This document shows positions 20,325 to 27,634 of a DNA stretch of 39,607 bases, in pieces. The position numbers and the translations under genes were made by a program. The notes under the pieces were generated by a model, which was not told where the DNA came from, ran no database searches, and worked only from the letters and a program-made list of their open reading frames with translations. This DNA comes from JAAYZK01 sp964535025 (lineage in GTDB: Bacteria > Planctomycetota > Phycisphaerae > SM23-33 > FEN-1343): the NCBI GenBank assembly GCA_964535025.1, contig CAZHRW010000076.1, positions 1-39,607 of the forward strand. Reading direction: 5' to 3'. Positions within the stretch are counted from its first letter, which is position 1, and every line of letters begins with the position of its first letter.

Positions 20325-21482
20325 TTACCGGGCTGCGACGAAGGCCACGTTGACCAGTTCCCCGGGTCGGAGCCCCGGCGCCTGGATCGCGATGCAGACC
20401 GGCACGCCCCATTCGAGTCGCTGCTGGTCGCGGAGTTGGCGCGACGGGACGGGCACGAACCCGGCCCCGACACGCACGACCCTGCCGGAGATCACCCCGG
20501 GGGGGCCGCTGCGGGGGCGAAGGCGGACCTCGTCGCCGACGCGGGGCATCCGCTGGGCCCCGTCGCGGACGTAGCTGATCACCTCGATGCTCGGCTCGGC
20601 CGACACGATCGTCATGATCGGCTCCCCGAGGCTCACCGCCTGGCCGGGGCGGCGGTAGACGGCGGTGATCTGCCCGTCGATGGGGCTTGCGACGGTCAAG
20701 GCCTCCCGCTGCAGCTCCAGTTGGCGGACCCGCGATTGTTGGGCGGCGATCGCCTCGCGGATCGGCCCCAGCATGGCGCCGAGGCGCGGGTCGGTGTCGG
20801 GCAGTTCGCCGTATGTCGCCAGGCGCTCGTTGAGGTCGGCCAGGTGGGCTTTCGCCCGTTCGAGGCCCGCTTCGCCGCCGACGACCCGCTGGCGGGCGAC
20901 GTCGCGCTGCAGCCGGATGTTCTCCAGGGTGTAATCGGTTTCCGCCCCGACGGCGTGGACGGCTTCGATGGCGTTGAGCTCGGCCTCCAGGGCGAGCAGT
21001 TCGATGCGGTCGGTCTGGAGCTGGGCGCGCCGATCGAGGATGTCCAGCTCGTGGCGATGCACATCCAGCGCCAGCCGCCGCAGGGCGAGCGCCTGGTCGC
21101 GCTGGTCGCGCGCCTGATCGAGGGCCAGCTCGGCTTCGGTGGCCTCCACCTGGGCGCGGAGGGCTTCCAGGTCCCCGCGCATCGCGTCGATCTCCGCGGT
21201 CAGGGGCCCGCTGTCGAGTTGGGCGACCGTGTCGCCCTCGCGCACCTGTGCCAGCGGCTCGGCGGTGAAGGGGATTCGCGACAGCATCCCATCGGCCGGG
21301 GCGGTCAGATCGATCGAGACGGCATACGCCTCGCCCGTGGCCCACTGCCGCGTCTGCTGGGTGTTCCACAGCGCGCCCAGCCCGACTAACAGACCCGCGA
21401 AGACCAGCACGGGCAGCCCTTGATGGCGGAAGCGACGGAAGTGCTGGCTCAGCGGCGTTGGAATACGGGCGGGGCGTGTCAT
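20325..21482 (-). CDS. HlyD-like membrane fusion / periplasmic adaptor protein
   Basis: A 385-residue protein with one N-terminal membrane helix (about 23-39, LPVLVFAGLLVGLGALW). A lipoyl/barrel-sandwich half-motif follows (LTAPADGMLSRI ... EGDTVAQLDSGPLTAEIDAMRGDL). A long alpha-helical coiled-coil hairpin rich in Leu, Arg, Gln and Glu covers about 95-260. The second half-motif is SPIDGQITAVYRRPGQAVSLGEPIMTI, and beta-barrel sequence ends the protein. This order is that of HlyD/EmrA-type adaptors, which bridge an inner-membrane transporter and the outer envelope. No transporter or outer-membrane channel is adjacent; instead it follows DUF4956 and VTC genes (6-nt gap), so it may serve an envelope process linked to that pair. 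It is the third gene of a minus-strand operon. Confidence 0.83.
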   Translation of the reverse strand: MTRPARIPTPLSQHFRRFRHQGLPVLVFAGLLVGLGALWNTQQTRQWATGEAYAVSIDLTAPADGMLSRIPFTAEPLAQVREGDTVAQLDSGPLTAEIDAMRGDLEALRAQVEATEAELALDQARDQRDQALALRRLALDVHRHELDILDRRAQLQTDRIELLALEAELNAIEAVHAVGAETDYTLENIRLQRDVARQRVVGGEAGLERAKAHLADLNERLATYGELPDTDPRLGAMLGPIREAIAAQQSRVRQLELQREALTVASPIDGQITAVYRRPGQAVSLGEPIMTIVSAEPSIEVISYVRDGAQRMPRVGDEVRLRPRSGPPGVISGRVVRVGAGFVPVPSRQLRDQQRLEWGVPVCIAIQAPGLRPGELVNVAFVAAR

Positions 21483-21488
21483 GGGGCG

Positions 21489-22175
21489 TCAGATCTCCGA
21501 TTCATCTTCGCGCAGGTACAGCGAGGCATGTTCGACACCCCCCATCGCTCGCAGTTCATCCAGCAATTCCTGGCTTCGGGCGGGGTTGCGAAGCAGCAGG
21601 CGGTAGGACAGGTCCATGTCCCCGTCGCCGCCCCGCTGGCTGACCAACTGCGCCCGGGCGGCATGGCGCTTCAGCAACGGCGACAGGACCTCGCGGGCCG
21701 GCCCCGAGCCCACCCACTGCAGCGAGAGCATCACGTCGTAACGGTGGCGGATGCCGAACGCCGTCAGCCGCATGTAGAGGAAGACCGCGCCGATGAACAG
21801 CCCCCCCATGATGGCCGCCCCCAGCAGCCCGGTGCCGACGGCCATGCCCTCGACGATGGCCCAGAGGATGAACACGGTATCGCGGGTGTCTTTCAGGACG
21901 TTGCGGAACCGGACCACCGCGAAGATCGCCAGCAGGCCGAAGGCGACGACCAGGCTGTTGGTCATCAGCATCATCACCAGCGAGACGATCACCGGCAGCA
22001 CCATCAGCGAGGCGACAAACGTGCGGGAATAGCTCAGGCCCGTGTGGGTGAGCATGTACACCCAGGCGACGATATGTCCCAGCACCAGCGCCAGGCTCAT
22101 CGACAGCAGCGCGGTGACCCAGTCGCCGCCGCCGCCGCCGTTGCCGTTGAGAAACAGGTCCAGCAAGGCGTTCAT
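21489..22175 (-). CDS. DUF4956 family membrane protein
   Basis: A 228-residue protein starting at ATG 22175, which overlaps the upstream stop as ATGA. A longer frame to 22304 only runs into the previous gene in another frame and was rejected. Four membrane helices span about residues 15-140 (VTALLSMSLALVLGHIVAWVY, TFVASLMVLPVIVSLVMMLM, LVVAFGLLAIFAVV, and a Gly-rich pair to ~130). The hallmark VRFRNVLKDTRDTVF sits on the inner side between helices. The last ~90 residues are soluble and probably cytoplasmic. DUF4956 genes commonly neighbour VTC-type polyphosphate polymerases in bacteria, and a role as membrane partner or channel for the polymer has been suggested by that pairing; function is unproven. 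Confidence 0.85.
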   Translation of the reverse strand: MNALLDLFLNGNGGGGGDWVTALLSMSLALVLGHIVAWVYMLTHTGLSYSRTFVASLMVLPVIVSLVMMLMTNSLVVAFGLLAIFAVVRFRNVLKDTRDTVFILWAIVEGMAVGTGLLGAAIMGGLFIGAVFLYMRLTAFGIRHRYDVMLSLQWVGSGPAREVLSPLLKRHAARAQLVSQRGGDGDMDLSYRLLLRNPARSQELLDELRAMGGVEHASLYLREDESEI

Positions 22176-22951
22176 AGTCTCATCTCCCGGCCGAGCGGCA
22201 AGGCGATCCGGGCCTCGTCCGACCGCAGCGCCCGGGCGCAGGTGACATACTTGGCGAAGGAGCGGCGATCCAGGTCGAATGCGCGGACCATCTGGCGCAT
22301 CCACTTGGGGAAGCGGTTGGTGAATTTCAGTTCCAGCACCACCCCGCCGACCCGCGGGGCGAAGCGTTCCCGGTCCGATGGGATGGTGAGTCGTCCGTTG
22401 AACGGCGCGGCCTGCAGGTTGCGGTCGAAGGTCAGCCGCACCGCGTTGCTGGCGGTCGACTCGTAGGCTTCCCGCCAGTAGTACACGTAGGTCTGGCCGT
22501 ACGCGCGGATCGACGCGGCCAGTTCGCAGAAGCGCTCCAGGGCCCCGAGTTCCTCAGCCGTGAACGTCAGCAGGTCTTCGCGTCGAGGTCGATACGTCCG
22601 CAGCAGGCGGTCGACCGCCTCCCGGCGAACGGCGGCGCGGCGCTTGAGCACCACGTTGGCGTCGCGGCGCTTGATCTCGAAGAACACCGGGCGGGACGGG
22701 TCGTCGTCGTACATGCGGATCCGCAGTTTGAAGCGGTTCCGCTGTCCGGTCAGGGTCGCACGGCACAGGGCCAGGTCGTGGTTGTCGAGGTAGAGGCTGT
22801 TGATCAGATAGTCGCGGGTGGGCGTATCGGGGGCATGTTTATCGGGCGCCAGGTAGCTTCGGGCAAAGTCCCGGATCGCGCGAGCTTGCATCTCGTTGAT
22901 CAGGTACTTTAGCTCAAAGCGGCTGCTCTGCAGGCGGTGTGGTAACGCCAT
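22172..22951 (-). CDS. VTC-domain (polyphosphate polymerase-type) protein
   Basis: A 259-residue stand-alone VTC domain, the catalytic tunnel fold that in yeast Vtc4 makes polyphosphate from ATP. Visible landmarks: RFELKYLI near the N-terminus, SLYLDNHD, the basic strand RFKLRIRMYDD, FFEIKRRDANVVLKRR, FDRNLQA, VLELKFTNRFPKWM and the C-terminal FAKYVTCARAL. These supply the alternating Lys/Arg and Glu residues that line the tunnel and bind metal. The SPX inositol-phosphate sensor of eukaryotic homologues is absent, as usual in bacteria. It is the first gene of the operon with DUF4956 (4-nt overlap) and an HlyD-like adaptor, preceded by a good promoter and a leader of about 180 nt. Related tunnel-fold proteins (CYTH) hydrolyse triphosphates, so synthesis is inference. 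Confidence 0.87.
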   Translation of the reverse strand: MALPHRLQSSRFELKYLINEMQARAIRDFARSYLAPDKHAPDTPTRDYLINSLYLDNHDLALCRATLTGQRNRFKLRIRMYDDDPSRPVFFEIKRRDANVVLKRRAAVRREAVDRLLRTYRPRREDLLTFTAEELGALERFCELAASIRAYGQTYVYYWREAYESTASNAVRLTFDRNLQAAPFNGRLTIPSDRERFAPRVGGVVLELKFTNRFPKWMRQMVRAFDLDRRSFAKYVTCARALRSDEARIALPLGREMRL

Positions 22952-23136
22952 GGTCCTGCGGCTCCCTTCGTCGGTGGCCCGACCAAGTCGGCAACCGCTG
23001 TCCGTAGGGTTGACGCGGCGGGCACGTCAACAGGCAACGCCACAAGGGCAACGCTGCCGATTCCCTGAGCGGAGGGACCAGCCTGCCGGCTCGCCCACTG
23101 CGGCGCCGGTAGGCATGGACACGGTTGTCATGCTTG

Positions 23137-23165
23137 AATTTAACACAATCTTCGCCTCCCGTCAA
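23137..23165 (-). promoter_or_regulatory. Promoter of the VTC-DUF4956-HlyD operon
   Basis: On the minus strand TTGACG (23165-23160, 5 of 6), 17-nt spacer, TAAATT (23142-23137, 4 of 6). The start would be near 23130, leaving a long leader of about 180 nt before ATG 22951. The leader could hold regulation but I see no known riboswitch. Confidence 0.55.
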
Positions 23166-23312
23166 ACCAAATAAACCATCGCCGTCGAGGTAGATACTCA
23201 GTAAGCGATGCCGCTGGAATCAGTTGTGATAAAACGCTTTGCGGCCCCGCCGCCGCCGGCGCCGCCGGGACTATTGACGGTCCGGGCGAACGAGCCGGAT
23301 CGTCGAAAGCAC

Positions 23313-23341
23313 TTGGCAAACGACCCGCGATACGCTACCGT
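23313..23341 (+). promoter_or_regulatory. Probable promoter of tRNA-Arg
   Basis: TTGGCA (23313-23318, 5 of 6), 17-nt spacer, TACCGT (23336-23341, 3 of 6). The start would be at about 23348, just before the mature 5' end at 23353. The -10 element is poor; the position is the main support. Confidence 0.35.
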
Positions 23342-23352
23342 CAGTGGTGCAC

Positions 23353-23426
<74 letters not shown>

Positions 23427-23428
23427 GT

Positions 23429-23458
23429 CCGCCGGCGTGGCCTGACCGGCGGTCGTTT
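23429..23458 (+). terminator. Possible terminator after tRNA-Arg
   Basis: CCGCCGG (23429-23435) pairs with CCGGCGG (23446-23452), loop of 10 nt, followed by TCGTTT. The stem is strong but the T-run is short. A second hairpin, CCCCG-AATTTG-CGGGG (23472-23487), lies between this and the end of the convergent IclR gene and could act on the minus strand. Confidence 0.4.
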
Positions 23459-23553
23459 CCCAGCCGCAAGACCCCGAATTTGCGGGGATTACGTACCCAA
23501 AGCGGCCGGCAGGTTCACTGGGCGCCGTGGCGGCGCGGCGCGGGACGAGGGCT

Positions 23554-24294
23554 TCAGTAAACGGAGGCCATGTCGGCGGCGATGGCCTCGGCGGCGGCCT
23601 GGAGCCGCTGGACGAGGGCGGGGACCTCTTTGGCGTAGATCCGCTTGCGCAGCGGGCCGTGCCGGTTCAGTGCCAGGCCCGCGACCGCCGGAGTGCCGAT
23701 GGGGACCGCCAGCGTATCGCCGTCGCGGCCCATGGCGTAGCCTTTCTTGCGGGCCTTGGCGAGGATGCCGGTCAGGGCCTCCAGGTCGTAGGCCCCGTCG
23801 CCGCACTCGTCATACATGGTTTGGATCTGCTCATCGGTCATCTGGGCCAGCAGGATGCGACCGATCCCCGAATGCTCGGCGGGCGTGAGCACCGTCCCGG
23901 GCCGCAGCATCGCCGGCTCGCGTCCCTGCTTGGCGTAGCGGAAGTAGGTGACGCGGGCGCGCCACAGGACGCCGACGCAGACCTCGTCCTTCAGGTCGGC
24001 GCGGAGGGCCCTCATGTGCGGCGCCGCGCACTGGACCAGTTGGGATCCGTGCAGGCTCATCGCCGCCAGCACGTGGACGCCGGGGCCGGCGACGTATTTG
24101 CGGCCTCGGGTGCGTTTGAGCATTCCCAGGTAAGCGAACGTGCCGAGAATGCGGTTGACCCGCGTGACATCAAGACTGAACTCCCGCGCCAACTGCGTGC
24201 AGCCCACCGGTTCGCGGGCCCCGACCGCCGCCTGGAGGAGCATCAAGCCATCAATGATACTTTGATTGGGTTGGGCAGGTTTTTTCTCGATCAT
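23554..24294 (-). CDS. IclR-family transcriptional regulator
   Basis: A 246-residue regulator, the normal length for IclR proteins. An N-terminal winged helix-turn-helix covers about 12-70 (SIIDGLMLLQAAVGAREPVGCTQLAREF, then VNRILGTFAYLGMLKR). The C-terminal effector-binding domain (about 85-240) includes YFRYAKQGREP, the conserved TPAEHSGIGRILLAQMTDEQ, and the GYAMGRDGDTLAVPIGTPAVAGLALN segment typical of IclR ligand domains. Family members usually sense small aromatic or sugar-derived acids and repress a divergent catabolic gene. Here the divergent neighbour, 170 nt away, is a mutarotase-like protein. The predicted promoter puts the RNA start almost on the ATG, so the message may be leaderless. 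Confidence 0.9.
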   Translation of the reverse strand: MIEKKPAQPNQSIIDGLMLLQAAVGAREPVGCTQLAREFSLDVTRVNRILGTFAYLGMLKRTRGRKYVAGPGVHVLAAMSLHGSQLVQCAAPHMRALRADLKDEVCVGVLWRARVTYFRYAKQGREPAMLRPGTVLTPAEHSGIGRILLAQMTDEQIQTMYDECGDGAYDLEALTGILAKARKKGYAMGRDGDTLAVPIGTPAVAGLALNRHGPLRKRIYAKEVPALVQRLQAAAEAIAADMASVY

Positions 24295-24300
24295 TCACGT

Positions 24301-24329
24301 TTTGTAATAGAGGGGTAGGTCCCTGTCAA
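24301..24329 (-). promoter_or_regulatory. Promoter of the IclR gene (probable leaderless transcript)
   Basis: On the minus strand TTGACA (24329-24324, perfect), 17-nt spacer, TACAAA (24306-24301, 4 of 6). The expected start, 6-7 nt downstream, is at about 24294-24295, which is the A of the ATG or one base before it. No ribosome site precedes the ATG. Confidence 0.6.
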
Positions 24330-24392
24330 GGCGTTACCTGTAAACCCTTCCGTCGCCAAAATCCAACCTCACGAGTCGGATCGATGGGAGAG

Positions 24393-24420
24393 TTGATTTC
24401 CGGCCACAGCCCCCCATAAT
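24393..24420 (+). promoter_or_regulatory. Promoter of the mutarotase-like gene
   Basis: TTGATT (24393-24398, 4 of 6), 16-nt spacer, CATAAT (24415-24420, 5 of 6). Transcription would start near 24427 and give a leader of about 38 nt to ATG 24465. The IclR gene's divergent promoter is 64 nt away, so one IclR operator could control both. Confidence 0.5.
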
Positions 24421-24464
24421 GGCGGGGTGCCGGACAAACAGGCGAGCCGGCAATGGGAGACGCC

Positions 24465-25625
24465 ATGACACCGCTGACCACCCAGACGATCGCTTCGGCC
24501 CCCTCCTGGATCCTGCGCAACGACACGGTCGAGGTCGCCGTCACCCAAACCGGCGGCCACATGGCCCCGGTGACCTTCGCTCGCCGCACCGACAAGCCGA
24601 TCCGGCCCTATTACGTCAATCCCTGGCACGGAGAGGGGCGTGCCATCGACGATCCGGTGCTGCGCCCGCTGCGGGGGGACTTCTTCTGCCTGCCCTTCGG
24701 GGCCAACGCCGAGCGGTGGCGGGGAGAAAAACACGTTTTGCACGGCGAGCCGGCGACGGGGCCGTGGCGGCTGGTCGAGTCGGGCCGGTCCGGGTCGGTG
24801 ACGTCGCTGACGCTGACGATGACCACGACCGTCCGCCCCGGAGTAGTCACCAAGCGGCTCTACCTGGTCGACGGGCACAGCGTCATCTATCTCAGCCACG
24901 CGCTGGCGGGCTTCTCGGGCGCGATGCCCCTGGGCCACCACGCCACGCTGGCGGTGCCCGACCGGCCCGGCAGCCTGCGGATCGCCACCAGCCGCATCCG
25001 CTTCGGGATGACCCCGCCTGAGCCGATCGACGATCCGACGATCGGCCACTACCAGTCCTTCCGGGCGGGCCGGCGGTTCCGGAGCCTCGATCGCGTGCCG
25101 CTCCAGTGGATCGACGACCGGTGGGCCGATGCGACCGCCTTCCCGGCGCGGGAGGGGTTCACCGATCTGCTGGCGGTCTTCAACGCTCCGCGGCCGGTGC
25201 CGGCGTGGACGACGGCGGTCAACACGGTGGGCCGCTACCTGTGGTTTTCGCTGAAGGACCCGGCCGTGCTGCCGACCACGGCGGTGTGGGCGTCCAACAA
25301 GGGCCGCCACTCGGTGCCGTGGTGCGGACGGAACCGCTGCCTGGGGCTGGAAGATGTCTGCGGGTACTTCGCCGAGGGGCTGGCGCCGTCGCTGCGGAAG
25401 AACCTGCTGCGCGACGCGGGCATCCCCACGGCCGTGAAGCTCTCGAAGCGTCGCCCGACGGTGGTCAATTACATCCAGGGCGCGGTGGCGGTCCCCCGGG
25501 GGTTCGACCGCGTCCGGGATGCGCGCTTCGAGCCGGGGGCGGTCATATTTCGCTCCTATAGCGGCAAGACCGTGACCGTGCCGGTCTACCACGCCTTCCT
25601 GACCACCGGCGAATTGACACGGTGA
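24465..25625 (+). CDS. Putative mutarotase-like (aldose 1-epimerase fold) protein
   Basis: A 386-residue, beta-rich protein without signal peptide or membrane helix. The N-terminal segment ILRNDTVEVAVTQTGGHMAPVTF, followed by PIRPYYVNPWH and LRGDFFCLPFGAN, resembles the opening strands of galactose-mutarotase-like proteins, which act on or bind free sugars. Later strands (TTTVRPGVVTKRLYLVDG, VIYLSHALAGFSG) fit the same super-sandwich. I cannot point to the catalytic His/Glu pair with confidence, so the enzymatic role is open. ATG 24465 is preferred because GGGAGA stands 4 nt upstream; ATG 24453 is in frame and would add four residues. It is divergent from IclR and likely its target, which would fit a sugar-utilisation role. 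Confidence 0.6.
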   Translation: MTPLTTQTIASAPSWILRNDTVEVAVTQTGGHMAPVTFARRTDKPIRPYYVNPWHGEGRAIDDPVLRPLRGDFFCLPFGANAERWRGEKHVLHGEPATGPWRLVESGRSGSVTSLTLTMTTTVRPGVVTKRLYLVDGHSVIYLSHALAGFSGAMPLGHHATLAVPDRPGSLRIATSRIRFGMTPPEPIDDPTIGHYQSFRAGRRFRSLDRVPLQWIDDRWADATAFPAREGFTDLLAVFNAPRPVPAWTTAVNTVGRYLWFSLKDPAVLPTTAVWASNKGRHSVPWCGRNRCLGLEDVCGYFAEGLAPSLRKNLLRDAGIPTAVKLSKRRPTVVNYIQGAVAVPRGFDRVRDARFEPGAVIFRSYSGKTVTVPVYHAFLTTGELTR

Positions 25626-25645
25626 GGCAAAAAAACGGCATAGAT

Positions 25646-25674
25646 TTGCACAAGGTCGCCGGATGTGGTATGAG
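25646..25674 (+). promoter_or_regulatory. Probable promoter of the ABC exporter-gdhA operon
   Basis: TTGCAC (25646-25651, 4 of 6), 17-nt spacer, TATGAG (25669-25674, 4 of 6). The start would be near 25681, with a leader of about 67 nt to ATG 25748. An AT-rich TATATT at 25725-25730 is an alternative -10 but has no matching -35. Confidence 0.4.
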
Positions 25675-25747
25675 GGGGCTCCAACGGGCGTGCGAACGGG
25701 ACGGGTGATCCCGAGGGCTCGCCCTATATTATTGCTGTGATTCCAGC

Positions 25748-27634
25748 ATGGACGGCCGTGACGACAAGGCGGATTTGAAGACGACGGTGCGGGACGTAGT
25801 CCGCATCATCGGATTCCTCAAGCCCTTCAAGAAACAGTTCCTGCTGGTGCTGTTGATGGTCGTGGTGATGAACGTCGCCGGTCTCGGCCGGCCGCGTATC
25901 GTCGGCTGGGGGATCGACCAGCTCGAGGTCTTCGAAGGCGGGCGAGTCAGCGGAAGTGAGATGCTGGCCTTTGTGGGCATCCCGGTGGCGTGCTACGCGG
26001 TGTTCGGCCTGGTGCAGGCGTTCCTGATGCGGATCCAACCGGTGGTGGCCATGCGCCTGAACGTGGCCTTGCTGCGCCACCTGCGGACGCTGGTCTACAA
26101 CAAGACCCAGCGGTTGAGCTTCAACTACCTCGACCGCCTGACCAACGGGCAGATCATCGAGCGCGCCACCGGTGACGTCACGCAGATCCAGAACTTTCTG
26201 ACGATGTCGTTCGTTCACATTTTCGACGCGGTGGTCACCATCGCCGTGATGCTGGTGTTCATGTTCTCGATGAACGCCGAACTGGCCCTGGTGGTCCTCG
26301 CGCCGTTCCCGCTGCTGATGTTCGCCTTCGCCACGATCAGCCGCCACATCCGCATTCGCACCCGCCGCATGCGCGACCAGGCCGATGTGATGACCACGGG
26401 CCTGGCCGAGGGCATCGCCGGTGTGCGGGTGATCCGTTCGTTCGGCACAGCCCCTCTCGTGCAGCGGCGGTACCACGAGGCGCTGGTGGAGTTGTTTCGC
26501 CGGTCGATGCGCGTCTTCAAGCTGCGGTCGTTCGCCCTGCTGGCGGTCTTCCAGAGCGCCCGCCTGGTGCAGGCTCTGCTGTTGGCCTATGGCGGGTGGA
26601 TGATCATCAACGGCACGGGATTCTTCCTGGACGGGACGCTGAAGGTCGGGTCGTTCATGGTGTACATGTCTTACGTGGGCATGTTCATCTGGAAGGTCCA
26701 GCCCCTCATGCAGGCCGGCGACAGCGCCCAGGTGGCGCGGGCGGCCTTCGAGCGCATCGTCGCGCTGCTGGACGCCGATCCGGACGTGGCCGACCCACCT
26801 GGCGCGCACGACCTGCCTCCCGGCGGCGGGGCGGTGGTCTTCCAGAACGTCAGCTTCGCCTACCAGAATCCGCCTCACCCCGACGCTGACGTCACCGAGC
26901 GGATGATCATCCAGACGCCGCCGTCGACCCCCGCGGCCATCAGCAACGTGACGCTCAGCGTCGAGCCCGGGGAGGTGATCGCCCTGGTCGGTCCCACCGG
27001 CGCCGGCAAGTCCACCGTCGTCAGCCTGCTGCCCCGGTTCTACGATCCCACGGCCGGGCGCATCCTGATCGATGGGGTAGACATTCGGAACGTCCGCCTG
27101 GAGAGTCTCCGGCGGAACATCGCCCTGGTGTTCCAGGAGACCTTCCTGTTCCGCGGGACGATCGCCGAGAACATCGCCTACGGCCTGCCGCACGTGTCCC
27201 GGTCGGAGATTCACATCGCCGCCCAATTGGCCCAGGCTGATGAATTCGTCCGGCAACTGCCCATGGGCTACGACGCCCCGATCGGCGAGCGCGGCGTGAG
27301 CCTCTCCGGCGGCCAACGCCAGCGGCTGGCGATTGCCCGGGCGATCCTGATGAAGCCGCGGATCCTCATCCTCGATGACGCGACCGCCAGCGTCGACGCG
27401 ACGACGGAGTACCGCATCCGCCAGGGCCTCAAGGAACTGATGAGCAACCGCACCACGTTCATCATCGCCCACCGTCTGCCCACCATTCGTTCGGCCGACC
27501 GGATCGTGGTATTCAACGGAGGGCGTATCGAGGACATCGGCACGCACAACGAGCTCCTCAAGCGCAATACCTTCTATCAGACGCTGTACGAGGCCCAGAT
27601 GGCCGAGCAGGACGACGGGGAGGCCATCGCATGA
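25748..27634 (+). CDS. ABC exporter half-transporter, subunit with degenerate Walker B
   Basis: A 628-residue type IV ABC half-transporter: a six-helix membrane domain (about 20-330, e.g. FLLVLLMVVVMNVAG, FVHIFDAVVTIAVMLVF), then an ATPase domain. Walker A is GPTGAGKST at 415-423, Q-loop LVFQETFLFRG, signature LSGGQRQRL. Walker B is ILILDDATASVD at 539-550, with D544 in the place of the catalytic Glu, and the H-loop is IIAHRLPT. An insert of about 20 residues (HPDADVTERMIIQTPPSTP) sits between the A-loop region and Walker A. The stop overlaps the start of the next gene (ATGA), so the two form a heterodimer. The exported substrate is unknown; lipid, drug or peptide are all possible. The ribosome site before ATG 25748 is weak. 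Confidence 0.9.
   Translation: MDGRDDKADLKTTVRDVVRIIGFLKPFKKQFLLVLLMVVVMNVAGLGRPRIVGWGIDQLEVFEGGRVSGSEMLAFVGIPVACYAVFGLVQAFLMRIQPVVAMRLNVALLRHLRTLVYNKTQRLSFNYLDRLTNGQIIERATGDVTQIQNFLTMSFVHIFDAVVTIAVMLVFMFSMNAELALVVLAPFPLLMFAFATISRHIRIRTRRMRDQADVMTTGLAEGIAGVRVIRSFGTAPLVQRRYHEALVELFRRSMRVFKLRSFALLAVFQSARLVQALLLAYGGWMIINGTGFFLDGTLKVGSFMVYMSYVGMFIWKVQPLMQAGDSAQVARAAFERIVALLDADPDVADPPGAHDLPPGGGAVVFQNVSFAYQNPPHPDADVTERMIIQTPPSTPAAISNVTLSVEPGEVIALVGPTGAGKSTVVSLLPRFYDPTAGRILIDGVDIRNVRLESLRRNIALVFQETFLFRGTIAENIAYGLPHVSRSEIHIAAQLAQADEFVRQLPMGYDAPIGERGVSLSGGQRQRLAIARAILMKPRILILDDATASVDATTEYRIRQGLKELMSNRTTFIIAHRLPTIRSADRIVVFNGGRIEDIGTHNELLKRNTFYQTLYEAQMAEQDDGEAIA

Larger units (their letters stand above)
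22952..23352. other. 401-nt intergenic region between the VTC operon and tRNA-Arg
   Basis: No credible gene is seen; short frames such as 22914-23165 (minus) have no family features. It holds the minus-strand promoter of the VTC operon with its ~180-nt leader, a GCC-rich stretch at about 23243-23269, and a weak plus-strand promoter for the tRNA. The part around 23110-23240 is clearly richer in A and T than its surroundings, as expected for promoters. Confidence 0.6.

Noticed and set aside
22176..22304. N-terminal extension of the DUF4956 protein by 43 residues
   Set aside because: It overlaps the VTC coding sequence in a different frame and is Arg/Gly-rich; the ATGA junction at 22175 is the expected coupled start.
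22914..23165. A possible 83-codon gene upstream of the VTC gene on the minus strand
   Set aside because: It begins within the promoter's -35 element, overlaps the start of the VTC gene in another frame and shows no recognisable features.
23243..23269. GCC-rich stretch as a possible microsatellite or repeat element
   Set aside because: It is short, imperfect and expected by chance at this GC content.
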